From contig NZ_AP022314.1 of the NCBI RefSeq assembly GCF_009936235.1, positions 3,162,001 through 3,226,000 of the forward strand: DNA of 64,000 bases, written 5' to 3'. A model generated the notes under the pieces. It ran no database searches, had not been told where the DNA came from, and saw only the letters and a program-made list of their open reading frames with translations. Each line of letters opens with the position of its first letter. Within the stretch, counting starts at the first letter, position 1. Made by a program: the position numbers and the translations under genes. This document shows, piece after piece, positions 52,745 to 62,004 of this stretch. The DNA comes from Mycobacterium xenopi. Its GTDB lineage: Bacteria > Actinomycetota > Actinomycetes > Mycobacteriales > Mycobacteriaceae.

Positions 52745-52831
52745 GACGACCTCCGGCGGACGCGGCTTTGCCGCCCAACATATACCAACCGGATGGTTGG
52801 GCGGACTGGCGGTAGCGCTTACCCTCGGCCC

Positions 52832-53337
52832 ATGGCGGAAAAGCTCCGGGTGCAAGAGCGCAGGCAGGTTCTCGAGTTCACCTTCGCCGACATGCTGCGC
52901 TACGCCGCCCGTATTCACCTGCCGGCGTCGCGAACGCTTTCAAAGTCATGCAGTACGCCTTCGACCTGTTGTCACCGACCGAACCGCCGCAGCGGCGCTG
53001 CGTCGTGGTTCGCACCGCGTTCCAGGGGCCCGGTGCGCGCGACGGGTTCGAATTGGTCACCAGAGCGGTCACCGACGGGCGGTACACGGTCGACCTCGAC
53101 TTGACCCGACCCGAGTGTGGCCGGCTGCGGCAGAGCTTCGTGTTCGCGGTTCACCTTGGTGACCGGTCTGCGACCCTGCTGCTGCGGGACGGCTTCGTCA
53201 CCGAGGAATTCATCGACCTGGCAGGCAAACCCGACCGCGACGTCGCCGAGGAGACCCGCTTGGACGAGCTGAAGGCCGACCTGGCGGGGCGTCTGCTGGC
53301 CGTGCCGGCCGACTGCGTCTACGAGGTTGTTGCCTGA
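52832..53337 (+). pseudogene. Unrecognised conserved-looking protein, one frameshift
   Basis: Frame from ATG 52832: MAEKLRVQERRQVLEFTFAD, then after LRYAAR the frame changes near 52905-52915 and continues YSPAGVANAFKVMQYAFDLL, ending LLAVPADCVYEVVA. One added base yields about 168 residues with no signal peptide or membrane segment. Codon use looks normal for the region. It overlaps the end of hflX by 19 bases in convergent orientation. I do not recognise the family; it could be a small cytoplasmic enzyme or binding protein. Confidence 0.55.
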
Positions 53338-54770
53338 CTCCCCGCCGCCGCGAACTCGCGCAGACTGGCGGCCAGCGCGACCGGAACCCGCGCCTTGATC
53401 CGGGTGCCATGCGCATGGTGTTCGGCTTCCTGCACACGGCCGTCGGTGTGCACTCGCGACACCAGGTCGCCGCAGTGGTAGGGGATCACCACGTCGACGG
53501 CGGTGTCAGTGGGCTTAGACAGCTCAGTCAGCTCGGCCATGCGCTTGCGCAAGATGTCGATGCCCTCCCCTGTGCGGGTCGAGACGAACACCGCCCCCGG
53601 CAGCGCGCGGCGCAACTTGGCCAACGCGAGATCGCCGGCGGCGTCGACCTTGTTCACCACCAGCAGCTCCGGTGCCGGATCGCCGTGGTGGTCGGCGATC
53701 ACCTCGCAGAGCACGTGGCGCACCGCGCTGATCTGCGCGAGCGGGTTGACGTCGGAGCCGTCGACGACATGCACCAGCAGGTCGGCGTCGACGACTTCCT
53801 CCAGTGTGGACCGAAACGCCTCGACGAGCTGCGTGGGCAGGTGGCGCACGAAACCGACGGTGTCGCTGATCACGAAGGACCGCCCATCGTCGAACTGCCC
53901 ACGCCGGGTGGTGGGTTCCAGCGTGGCAAACAGCGCGTCCTCCACCAGCACTCCCGCGCCGGTGAGGGCGTTAAGCAGGCTCGACTTGCCGGCGTTGGTG
54001 TAGCCGACGATCGCGATCGAGGGCACGTCGCTGGCCAGCCGGCGGCGCCGCTGGGTGTCGCGGACCCGTTTCATGCCCTTGATGTCGCGGCGCAACCTGG
54101 CCATCCGCTCGCGGATGCGGCGCCGGTCGGTCTCGATCTTGGTCTCACCGGGACCACGCAGGCCCACGCCGCCGGTGCTGCCGCCGGCGCGGCCACCGGC
54201 CTGCCGCGACATCGACTCACCCCAGCCGCGCAGCCGCGGCAGCATGTATTCCATTTGTGCCAGCGACACTTGCGCCTTGCCTTCCCGGCTGGTGGCGTGC
54301 TGGGCGAAGATATCGAGGATCAGCGCGGTGCGGTCGATGACTTTGACCTTGACCGCCTTCTCCAGCGCGGTGAGCTGCGCCGGCGACAGCTCGCCGTCGC
54401 AGATCACGGTGTCGGCGCCGGTGGCCAGCACCACCTCGCGCAGCTCCTGGGCCTTCCCCGAGCCGATGTAGGTCGACGGGTCAGGCTTGCTGCGTCGCTG
54501 GATAAGCCCTTCGAGCACCAGGGAGCCGGCGGTTTCGGCCAGTGCGGCCAATTCGGCCAGGCTGGCCTCGGCGTCGGCGGCGCTGCCCTCGGTCCACACG
54601 CCCACCAGCACAACGCGCTCGAGCCGCAGCTGGCGGTACTCGACCTCGGAGATGTCGGCGAGTTCGGTCGACAGCCCGGCGACCCGGCGCAGCGCCGAGC
54701 GGTCGTCGAGGGCCAACTCGCCCGCGCTGGGCTCAGGCAAGACCTGATCGGGGGATTCCGGATATGTCAT
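53319..54770 (-). CDS. hflX: Ribosome-associated GTPase HflX
   Basis: Ribosome-splitting GTPase used under stress. About 483 residues with a mycobacterial N-terminal extension. The N-terminal HflX domain includes DPSTYIGSGKAQELRE; a coiled segment (RIRERMARLRRDIKGMKRVR) precedes the G domain: P-loop GYTNAGKSSLLNALT (about residues 253-267), DTVGFVRHLP (G3), VVNKVDAAGD (G4), VSTRTGEGID (G5). ATG 54770 is preferred over the upstream TTG 54776 because no better site exists. Confidence 0.92.
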   Translation of the reverse strand: MTYPESPDQVLPEPSAGELALDDRSALRRVAGLSTELADISEVEYRQLRLERVVLVGVWTEGSAADAEASLAELAALAETAGSLVLEGLIQRRSKPDPSTYIGSGKAQELREVVLATGADTVICDGELSPAQLTALEKAVKVKVIDRTALILDIFAQHATSREGKAQVSLAQMEYMLPRLRGWGESMSRQAGGRAGGSTGGVGLRGPGETKIETDRRRIRERMARLRRDIKGMKRVRDTQRRRRLASDVPSIAIVGYTNAGKSSLLNALTGAGVLVEDALFATLEPTTRRGQFDDGRSFVISDTVGFVRHLPTQLVEAFRSTLEEVVDADLLVHVVDGSDVNPLAQISAVRHVLCEVIADHHGDPAPELLVVNKVDAAGDLALAKLRRALPGAVFVSTRTGEGIDILRKRMAELTELSKPTDTAVDVVIPYHCGDLVSRVHTDGRVQEAEHHAHGTRIKARVPVALAASLREFAAAGSQATTS

Positions 54771-54816
54771 AGGCAATTACCGATGGTGCACGCCGAACCG
54801 GCGGTGTGCATCCGAA

Positions 54817-55689
54817 TCAACGCTGTTGGCGTCGCCACCATTCCTCGTTCAGCTGCCCGGCGGCGACCAGCACCGACGGCCCGCGCAAATAGCTGGTGGC
54901 TTCGGTGAGGGTGACGCTGACCTCACCCCCGGGCACCCGTACCGCCAGTGTGCCGGTGGTGGCGCCGCTATGCGCCAACGCCGCGACCGCGGCGGCCACG
55001 GTTCCGGTGCCGCACGAGCGGGTTTCACCGACCCCGCGTTCGTGTACCCGCATCCACACCGCGCCGCCGTGCGGGGCGGTGAGGATCTCGATGTTGACCC
55101 CGTCCGGGAACTGCGCCCGGTCGAAGGTCACCGGTGCTCCAATATCCAAGGCGGCCAACGTTTCAGCCGTAAGTTGCGGATCCAGGCACGCCAGATGCGG
55201 GTTGCCCACATCGATCGCCAGGCCGCTGAACCGCCTGCCGCCGACCACGGTCTCCCCCACGCCGAGCCGGTTGGCCTTGCCCATGTCGACGGTGACGTCG
55301 GCGTGGCCCTGGCTGACGTCGTGCACCGTGACCGGGCGAGCCCCGGCCAGCGATCCCACCACGAATTCGTCGCGCCGCTCGAGCCCGCTGACCCGCAGGT
55401 AGTGCGCGAACACCCGCGCACCGTTGCCGCACATCTGGGCGATCGAGCCGTCGGCGTTGCGGTAGTCCATGTACCAGTCGCCGGCGTCGACGCCGTCGGG
55501 CAGGCGGTCGAGCACACCGGCAGCCTGCGCGGCGGCGGCGGTGGTGATCCGCAAAACCCCGTCGGCGCCAAGGCCGCGACGGCGGTCGCAGAGTGCGGCC
55601 ACCGCCTGCGCCGTCAGGGCCAGCCTCGCCTCCAGGTCGGGCAGCAGCACGAAGTCGTTCTGGGTGCCGTGGCCTTTGGCGAAGATCAT
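54817..55689 (-). CDS. dapF: Diaminopimelate epimerase DapF
   Basis: Converts LL- to meso-diaminopimelate for lysine and peptidoglycan. 290 residues. Catalytic Cys pair in IAQMCGNGARVFAHYL (about residue 84) and ETRSCGTGTVAAAVAAL (about 223). IFAKGHGTQNDFVLLPD at the start and NPHLACLD in the middle are standard. ATG 55689 gives the homologue's N-terminus; a GTG at 55698 adds three residues. It precedes miaA by about 60 bases. Confidence 0.95.
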   Translation of the reverse strand: MIFAKGHGTQNDFVLLPDLEARLALTAQAVAALCDRRRGLGADGVLRITTAAAAQAAGVLDRLPDGVDAGDWYMDYRNADGSIAQMCGNGARVFAHYLRVSGLERRDEFVVGSLAGARPVTVHDVSQGHADVTVDMGKANRLGVGETVVGGRRFSGLAIDVGNPHLACLDPQLTAETLAALDIGAPVTFDRAQFPDGVNIEILTAPHGGAVWMRVHERGVGETRSCGTGTVAAAVAALAHSGATTGTLAVRVPGGEVSVTLTEATSYLRGPSVLVAAGQLNEEWWRRQQR

Positions 55690-55749
55690 GTGCGCCACCC
55701 CTCGATCCCGGCTGCGCCGACAGAATCGTCGCCGGCGCGGATCACCTGC

Positions 55750-56676
55750 TCAGGATACGTGCCGCCAGGCGGCCAGCACCGCGGAGACGGTGGCGGCGCG
55801 GTCGGGCGCGGCGGCGTCGATCCAGTGGATACGGTGGTCGCGGCGAAACCAGGACCGCTGCCGCCGCACGTAGCGGCGAGTGCCGAGGTAGGTCTGCCGG
55901 CGCGCGTCGTCGAGCAACTCCGGCGTTCCACCGGCATCCAGCGCTGCGATCACTTGGGCATAGCCCAGCGCCCGGGACGCGGTGACGCCGTTGCGCAGGC
56001 CCCGCTTGAGCAAGCCGACCACTTCGCCGACCAGGCCACACTCGAACATGGTGTCGGTGCGTCGGGCCAGTCGCTCGTCGAGAACTGAAGTGTCGCAATC
56101 CAATCCGACGATGACGGTGTCCCAGCGTGCCCGACCGATCGGCGGTGCCGAGGCGGCAAACGGCCGCCCGGTGACTTCGAGGACCTCCAGGGCCCGCACG
56201 ATGCGGCGGCCATCGCTGGGCAGGATCGCCGCGGCGGCGGCCGGGTCGCGGCTGGCGAGCTCGGCATGCAGCCCAGCGGCCCCGACGTCGGCGAGCCGCT
56301 GCTCCCACTTGGCCCGCACGGCCGCATCAGTCGCCGGAAACGACCAGTCGTCGAGCAGGGACTGCACGTAGAGCATCGACCCGCCTACCACGATCGGCAC
56401 CGCTGCCCGGGCCATGATCGCCTCGATGTCGGCCGCAGCACCCTGCTGGTAGCGGGCGACGGAGGCGGTTTCGGTGACGTCGAGGACGTCGAGTTGATGA
56501 TGGGGGATGCCGCGACGCTCGGCGACCGGCAGTTTGGCGGTGCCGATGTCCATGCCGCGGTAGAGCTGCATGGCGTCGGCGTTGACGATCTCCCCACCCA
56601 GCCGCTCGGCGACGTCGAGCGCCAGCTGCGACTTGCCGGTGCCGGTGGGGCCGACAATCGCCAGCGGCCTGGTCAC
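55750..56676 (-). CDS. miaA: tRNA dimethylallyltransferase MiaA
   Basis: Adds dimethylallyl to A37 of UNN-decoding tRNAs, the substrate step before MiaB (also in this window). 308 residues. P-loop IVGPTGTGKSQLALDVAE (about residues 7-24), DIGTAKLPVAERRGIPHH, the conserved GGSMLYVQSLLDDWSFP (about 98-114) and LGTRRYVRRQRSWFRRD near the C-terminus. GTG 56676 overlaps the preceding gene's stop by 4 bases, so the two are coupled. Confidence 0.94.
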   Translation of the reverse strand: MTRPLAIVGPTGTGKSQLALDVAERLGGEIVNADAMQLYRGMDIGTAKLPVAERRGIPHHQLDVLDVTETASVARYQQGAAADIEAIMARAAVPIVVGGSMLYVQSLLDDWSFPATDAAVRAKWEQRLADVGAAGLHAELASRDPAAAAAILPSDGRRIVRALEVLEVTGRPFAASAPPIGRARWDTVIVGLDCDTSVLDERLARRTDTMFECGLVGEVVGLLKRGLRNGVTASRALGYAQVIAALDAGGTPELLDDARRQTYLGTRRYVRRQRSWFRRDHRIHWIDAAAPDRAATVSAVLAAWRHVS

Positions 56677-57358
56677 GGCTGCCAGACGCCGGCGAAGTAG
56701 CCCACGCCGTAGGGCGCTCCGCGGTAGAGCTCCTTGGCCGATCGCGGCGCCGGCTCGGCCAGTCCGGCCAACACCTGAAACGGCACCCGCCCGACCACCT
56801 GGGCCGGCAGCCGGGTCAGCGCAGCCGTGTCGCCGCAGGCCAGCGCGTCGTCGAGGGCGAGTTGCACGTCGACGTCGCCCGGGTGGTAGCCGCCCGGGGC
56901 CGCCGGGGTCAAGGTGTTCGCGCCGTCAGCGACGATCAGCACTCCCGTCGGTTCGACCAGCTGGTCGATCTCGGTGCGCAGGCGTCGGCCCCGGGCCATT
57001 GCGGCGTCGACGTGGTGGTCGTCGGCGTAGACGCGGACTTCCGCCCGGGCGTGCGGCTGGGCCTGCTCACGTGCCCACGCGGTGATCAGGGCACACAGCG
57101 GCAGTGCGCCGGGCCGACGGGGGCATGCGGCGAGAGCCGCACCGGCAGCTCGACCCCGAAACCGGCGAAGGTGCCCGCGCTCTCGGGTCCGACCACGCCA
57201 TCCGAACGCCCTGAGCCGACGGCGATCCAGTGCGCCGGCAGCGAAGCAGCAGCGGTGATCACCGCCTCGCGAAGGTCGGCCACCTCAGCGGCAGCGGTTC
57301 CGGCGAGCTGCGGGACCAGCAGCGGTGCGGACGGGATAATCGCAATGGCGCCCAGCAC
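56673..57358 (-). pseudogene. Extradiol-dioxygenase-like hypothetical protein (Rv2728c-like), one frameshift
   Basis: N-terminal part MLGAIAIIPSAPLLVPQLAG and WIAVGSGRSDGVVGPESAG lies in one frame; after SPHAPVGPA near 57105-57110 the rest (ALPLCALITAWAREQAQPHA, then TEIDQLVEPTGVLIVADGAN) lies in another. One added base gives about 228 residues, close to Rv2728c. The overall look recalls the LigB/class III extradiol dioxygenase fold, but I cannot confirm this. Its stop overlaps the miaA start. Likely a sequence error. Confidence 0.7.
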
Positions 57359-57368
57359 GCCACCAAAA

Positions 57369-58280
57369 CTAACGTTTCGGCGACATCACGGGTTGGCGGG
57401 TGGCGGCGGCGCCGCCGCGGTCGACGGCGAGTGTGGCGGCCTCGTCGCGGGCCAAGGCCACCGTCGCCGCAATCATCACGACCACCGCGATCGCCAGCGT
57501 CGACCACCCGGCCTGGCCCGGCCGCAGCACTTCACCCAGCATGGCGATTCCCAGCAGCGAACCCAGCAGTGGCTGGCACACCGTCAGCGTCGGCAGCGAC
57601 GCGGTCAGCGCGCCGGCGCGAAACGACGACTGCTGCCACACCGTCGCCCCCAACGCGGCCAGCAGCCAGCCATACAGCTCCGGGGTCCGCAGCAGCGTCC
57701 CCACACCGGCACCGAGCACACCGATGACGCCCTTGGTCAAGACCGCGAAGAGCGCCCACGACAACGCCGACGCGATCGCCAGCAGCACCGCAACCGCGGG
57801 GCCGGAACACTTGCGGGCCGCCACCAGGCAGGACACCAGCGCCGGCCCGATCAACACGATCGCGACGGCCCAAGTGGTGATCGAGGCGCGCGCGTGACCG
57901 GCCGACGGGTGGCCGACGGTCACCACGATTGCAACCGCAACGGCCAGCAAGGCCGCCCACGTCCATTCCCGCCTGGTCATCCGGCGACGGGTCACGCGAG
58001 CATTGATCGGCAACGCGAACAGCAGCGCCGTCACCAGCAACGCCTGCACCAACAGCACCGATCCCAAGCCCAGCGCCGCGGCCTGCAGCCCGAAGCCGAC
58101 GGCACCCGCCAGACTTCCCAGCCACCACCGGGGGTATAGCAGCAGCCTGGCGAACAACCCGACATGGCCGACCGGCTTGTCCGTGACCTGCCGCGCGGCG
58201 CGCTGGTGGATCACGTTGCCGACCGCGATGAACAGCGCAGCACTTAACGCCAGCAGTGCCGCGATGTCCGTCCTCGGCAT
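57369..58280 (-). CDS. DMT-family membrane protein (Rv2729c-like), copy 1
   Basis: A 303-residue protein with about ten membrane segments and the drug/metabolite transporter layout of two repeated halves. Start MPRTDIAALLALSAALFIA; a cytoplasmic signature QVTDKPVGHVGLF is shared by three tandem copies. The second half contains QQSSFRAGALTASLPTLTV. The ribosome-binding site GGGGAGG precedes ATG 58280. Substrate unknown. Confidence 0.84.
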   Translation of the reverse strand: MPRTDIAALLALSAALFIAVGNVIHQRAARQVTDKPVGHVGLFARLLLYPRWWLGSLAGAVGFGLQAAALGLGSVLLVQALLVTALLFALPINARVTRRRMTRREWTWAALLAVAVAIVVTVGHPSAGHARASITTWAVAIVLIGPALVSCLVAARKCSGPAVAVLLAIASALSWALFAVLTKGVIGVLGAGVGTLLRTPELYGWLLAALGATVWQQSSFRAGALTASLPTLTVCQPLLGSLLGIAMLGEVLRPGQAGWSTLAIAVVVMIAATVALARDEAATLAVDRGGAAATRQPVMSPKR

Positions 58281-58374
58281 GCCTGACCTCCCCGCCGACG
58301 TGCGCCGGCGCATATCAACTGTTGCACGAACCTGCTGCGACCCTGGGCAACAAGGCGCGGCGCGCCGGGAACCG

Positions 58375-59301
58375 TTAGCCGCTCAGGTGTTGCGACGCGG
58401 CGGTCGGTAGGTCGCGGGCCCTCGCGTCACGCCCCGCGCCAGCGGCCATGGTTGCGGCCTCACCGCGAGCCAGGGCCACCGTTGCGACCATCACCACCAC
58501 GGCGGCGACGACGAGCACAAGCCACTCGGCGCCGTCGGCACGCAAACTCTCGCCGAGCACGGTGACCCCGAGCACGGTGGCCACCACCGGCTTTGCCACG
58601 GTGATGGTGGGCAGCGAGGCGGTCAGGGCGCCGGCGCGGAACGCGGACTGCTGAAAGACCATCGCGACCACCGCGGCGAGCACCCATGCATACAGCTCCG
58701 GCGTCTGCACCAAGTGGCCGGCACCGTGTTCAAGCACGTCGACAATGCCCTTGGTCAGCACCGCGAACAGCGCCAACGACGAGCCCGACACCACCGCCAG
58801 CAGCACCGCAGCAGCCGGCCGATCCGACCAGATCTGGGCGCCCAAAACACATAGCCCCAACGCCGGACCCATCACCAATGCCACGACGATCCAGGCTTCC
58901 AGCGAGCCGCGCGACTCACCGGCTGTCGGATCCCCGACGGTCACGACCACCGCCAGCGCCGCGGCCAGCAGTATCGCCCACATCCACTCGCGCCCTGTTA
59001 TCCGATGACCGGTCACCCGCGCATAAATCGGCAGGGCGAAGAGTATGACCGTGACCTGCAGCGCGGTGACCAACATGACCGAGCCGTGGTCGAGCGCTGC
59101 GGCAATCAGACAGTAACTGGCAATATCCCCCATTCCGCCCAGCCACCACCGGACGTCGCGCAACAGCATGCCAAACAGCGCCAAGTGGCCGACGGGCTTG
59201 TCGGTGACCAGCTGCGCGGACCGCTGACGGATCACACTCCCGATCGCGGCTGCCAGCGCAGCGCACAAGGCGAACAGCGTCGCAACATCGGTATTCGACA
59301 T
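58375..59301 (-). CDS. DMT-family membrane protein (Rv2729c-like), copy 2
   Basis: 308 residues, about ten membrane segments, clearly paralogous to the neighbours (QLVTDKPVGHLALFGMLLRD; QQSAFRAGALTASLPTITV). The first membrane stretch is MSNTDVATLFALCAALAAA. GGCGAGGAG precedes ATG 59301. The C-terminal tail is divergent (GRDARARDLPTAASQHLSG). Same strand and similar spacing as copy 1. Confidence 0.84.
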   Translation of the reverse strand: MSNTDVATLFALCAALAAAIGSVIRQRSAQLVTDKPVGHLALFGMLLRDVRWWLGGMGDIASYCLIAAALDHGSVMLVTALQVTVILFALPIYARVTGHRITGREWMWAILLAAALAVVVTVGDPTAGESRGSLEAWIVVALVMGPALGLCVLGAQIWSDRPAAAVLLAVVSGSSLALFAVLTKGIVDVLEHGAGHLVQTPELYAWVLAAVVAMVFQQSAFRAGALTASLPTITVAKPVVATVLGVTVLGESLRADGAEWLVLVVAAVVVMVATVALARGEAATMAAGAGRDARARDLPTAASQHLSG

Positions 59302-59355
59302 GGGCTGATCTCCTCGCCGACGTCCGGCCCGCAAGCCGTTACGCACACTTACCGT

Positions 59356-60327
59356 TCACCCGCTGTTCCCCGACGGGCCGAGAAACACTCTATTGCGCCC
59401 GCCAACCTGGCCAACCAGGGGAAGCACCCGGCGCGAGACTGCGTCGCCTAGCCCGACATCCTGTCGCCGTTCGGCGCCGGCGGCCATGGTGGCGGCCTCG
59501 CCGCGCGCCAGGGCTACGGTCGCCACGACCACGACGACCACCGTCGCGATCAGCACGAGAATCTCGGCACCCGGGGTTTGCAAGGTTTCACCGAGCACGA
59601 CCACCCCGAGCACCGATGCGACCACCGGCTCGGCCACCGTCATGGTCGGTAACGAGGCGGTCAGCGCGCTGGCCCGAAACGACGACTGCTGAAAAACCGT
59701 TCCGACCAGCCCGGCCACTAGCCAGGCATACAGCTCCGGCGCGTGCAGCACCGGTCCCAGCCCCTGCCCAAGCACCGCGACAATCCCCTTTGTCAGCACC
59801 GCGAACAGCGCCCACGCCGACGCCGACACCACCGCCAGCAGCACGGCGGCCGCCGGCCCCGGGCAGATCCGCGCCCCCAGGACACACAACACCAACGCCG
59901 GTCCCATCACCGCGGCAACCACCGTCCACGCCGCGGCCGACCCGCGCTGGACGCCAGCGCTCGGATCACCTACGACGATGAACACCGCAACCGCCGCCGC
60001 CACCAGCACCGCCCACACCCACTCCCAACGGCTCACCGGATGCCGGGTGAGCCTGGCATTGATCGGCAACGCGAACAGCAACGCCGTCACCTGCAGCGCC
60101 TGCACCAACACCACCGACCCCAGCGCCAATGCCACGGCTTGCAAACCGAAACTGGCAACCGCGGCCACACCGCCCAGCCACCAGCGGGTGTCGCGTAGCG
60201 ACATGCGGAACAGCTGCAGGTGCCCCACAGGCTCGTCGGTGATCTCCTGCGCAGACCGCTGGCGGATCACATCCCCCGCTCCGGATATCAACGCGGCGAT
60301 CAGGGCAAGCAGCGCGGCGATATCCAC
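59356..60327 (-). CDS. DMT-family membrane protein (Rv2729c-like), copy 3
   Basis: Third tandem paralogue, about 323 residues from GTG 60327 (DIAALLALIAALISGAGDVI; EITDEPVGHLQLFRMSLRD; QQSSFRASALTASLPTMTV). By alignment with copies 1 and 2 the expected start is an ATC at 60336, two or three codons before GTG 60327, with AGGGGG seven bases before it, so the start is uncertain; a TTG at 60369 is also open. The longer C-terminal tail (to 59356) contains GDAVSRRVLPLVGQVGGRN. Confidence 0.78.
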   Translation of the reverse strand: MDIAALLALIAALISGAGDVIRQRSAQEITDEPVGHLQLFRMSLRDTRWWLGGVAAVASFGLQAVALALGSVVLVQALQVTALLFALPINARLTRHPVSRWEWVWAVLVAAAVAVFIVVGDPSAGVQRGSAAAWTVVAAVMGPALVLCVLGARICPGPAAAVLLAVVSASAWALFAVLTKGIVAVLGQGLGPVLHAPELYAWLVAGLVGTVFQQSSFRASALTASLPTMTVAEPVVASVLGVVVLGETLQTPGAEILVLIATVVVVVVATVALARGEAATMAAGAERRQDVGLGDAVSRRVLPLVGQVGGRNRVFLGPSGNSG

Positions 60328-60675
60328 CTTCGCGATGGGTGACCCCCTAACCGGCTGGCCGGCCCGCAAGCCGTTACCTGCCTGCTATTCAGCGACCGTT
60401 CCACGAAGCCCCCATTGTGCTCGCGCAGGGTCGCATCGCCCCGAAGACGCGCGCCCCACGGCTGGGTCGTGCCCGATCTGTAACGCTTGCATACCACCGC
60501 GGCCCGCCGGTTTGACGACAACGAGCAAAAGCAAACGTGCCCGCATGTTGCCCGCCAAGCTGCTTGAATACAGTTGGAACCGGTCAGGAGCACTGCTTCT
60601 GACTTGCAGCTGATGGCGCCGCGGTGCGCGGCAGGTGCGCGGACGCAACCGCGCGAAGGGTGGTGACGGCAGCGT
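60328..60675. other. Divergent spacer between DMT copy 3 and the DUF349 gene
   Basis: A gap of about 350 bases. In H37Rv a small gene (Rv2730) is annotated in the corresponding place; I find no convincing equivalent. The sequence should hold promoters for both flanking genes. Confidence 0.4.
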
Positions 60676-62004
60676 ATGACGGCTGAAGAACCTCGCAGCA
60701 ACGATTCGCCCCGTCCGGCACCCCGCCCCGGGCCACGTCCCGGGCCCCGACCGACATCACGGCCGTCCCTGCACCCCGTCGCGGCGACCCCGGTCAGCGA
60801 CCCCCACCGGTTCGGCCGTGTCGACGACGACGGCACGGTGTGGTTGATCACGGCGAGCGGCGAGCGGGTGATCGGCTCATGGCAAGCCGGCGACTCCGAA
60901 GCTGCGTTCGCGCATTTCGGCCGGCGGTTTGACGATCTGAGCACTGAAGTCGCGTTGCTGGAGGAGCGGCTCGCATCCGGCACCGGCGATGCCCGCAAGA
61001 TCAAAGCCACCGCGTCGGCGCTGGCCGAGTCGTTGCCAACGGCGAACGTGCTCGGCGACGTCGACGCGCTGGCCGCCCGGTTGACCGCGATCCGCGAACA
61101 TGCCGAGTCCATCGCCGCCGCCGACCGTGCCCGCCGCGAAGAACATCGCGCGGCGCAGACCGCGCGCAAGGAGGCGCTGGCCGCCGAGGCCGAAGAGCTG
61201 GCCGCCAATTCGACGCAGTGGAAGGCCGCCGGCGACCGGCTGCGCGCCATCCTCGAGGAGTGGAAGACGATCACCGGGGTGGACCGCAAAACCGACGATG
61301 CGCTTTGGAAGCGGTATGCTGCGGCCCGCGAAATGTTCAACCGCCGGCGGGGATCGCATTTCGCCGAGTTGGACCGGGAACGCTCCGGGGCCCGCGACAC
61401 CAAGGAGCGGCTGTGTCAGCGCGCCGAAGAACTCGCCGAATCGACGGACTGGAGCACCACCAGCGCGGAGTTCCGCAAATTGCTGGGCGAATGGAAGGCG
61501 GCCGGGCGGGCCGCCCGCGAGGTCGACGACGCGTTGTGGCGGCGCTTCAAAGCCGCCCAGGACAAGTTCTTTCAGGCGCGTAACGCCGCGACCGCCGAGC
61601 GCGATGCCGAGTTGCGCGCCAACGCCGCCGCCAAAGAGGCGCTGCTCGCCGAGGCCGAGAAGCTGGACACCAGCAACCACGACGCCGCCAGAGCGGCGCT
61701 GCGGTCGATCGCCGAGCGGTGGGACAAGATCGGCAAGGTGCCACGGGAGCGTTCCGCCGAGCTGGAACGACGGCTGCGAGCGGTGGAAAAGCGGGTGCGC
61801 GACGCGACTGAGCCGACTTGGTCCGACCCGCAGGCGCAGGCCCGGGCCGAGCAGTTCCGCGCCCGCGCCGAGCAATTCGAACGCCAAGCCGAAAAGGCGC
61901 AGGCCGCCGGCCGTAGCCAAGAAGCCGACGAGGCCAAGGCCAACGCCAAGCAGTGGCGCGAGTGGGCCGAGGCCGCCGCCGACGCGCTGACCCGCAAACC
62001 CTAG
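60676..62004 (+). CDS. DUF349 domain protein (Rv2731-like)
   Basis: A 442-residue, highly charged, mostly helical protein. The Pro/Arg-rich N-terminus (RPAPRPGPRPGPRP) is followed by a conserved globular part (FGRVDDDGTVWLITASGERV), then DUF349 repeats with the pattern W-K-x-A-G, e.g. STQWKAAGDRLRAILEEWKT, EWKAAGRAAREVDDALWRRF and ERWDKIGKVPRERSAELERR (about residues 180-370), and a coiled-coil tail. Function unknown; possibly a scaffolding or RNA-related role. It ends on a CTAG shared with the stop of the convergent gene. Confidence 0.85.
   Translation: MTAEEPRSNDSPRPAPRPGPRPGPRPTSRPSLHPVAATPVSDPHRFGRVDDDGTVWLITASGERVIGSWQAGDSEAAFAHFGRRFDDLSTEVALLEERLASGTGDARKIKATASALAESLPTANVLGDVDALAARLTAIREHAESIAAADRARREEHRAAQTARKEALAAEAEELAANSTQWKAAGDRLRAILEEWKTITGVDRKTDDALWKRYAAAREMFNRRRGSHFAELDRERSGARDTKERLCQRAEELAESTDWSTTSAEFRKLLGEWKAAGRAAREVDDALWRRFKAAQDKFFQARNAATAERDAELRANAAAKEALLAEAEKLDTSNHDAARAALRSIAERWDKIGKVPRERSAELERRLRAVEKRVRDATEPTWSDPQAQARAEQFRARAEQFERQAEKAQAAGRSQEADEAKANAKQWREWAEAAADALTRKP

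Noticed and set aside
53409..54908. 499-residue plus-strand open frame opposite hflX
   Set aside because: Shadow frame; the minus strand encodes the GTPase with all G motifs.
54826..56088. 420-residue plus-strand open frame opposite dapF and miaA
   Set aside because: Shadow frame with no family features; spans the gap between two real genes.
56862..58139. 425-residue plus-strand open frame opposite Rv2728c-like gene and DMT copy 1
   Set aside because: Gln/His/Arg-rich antisense frame with no motifs.
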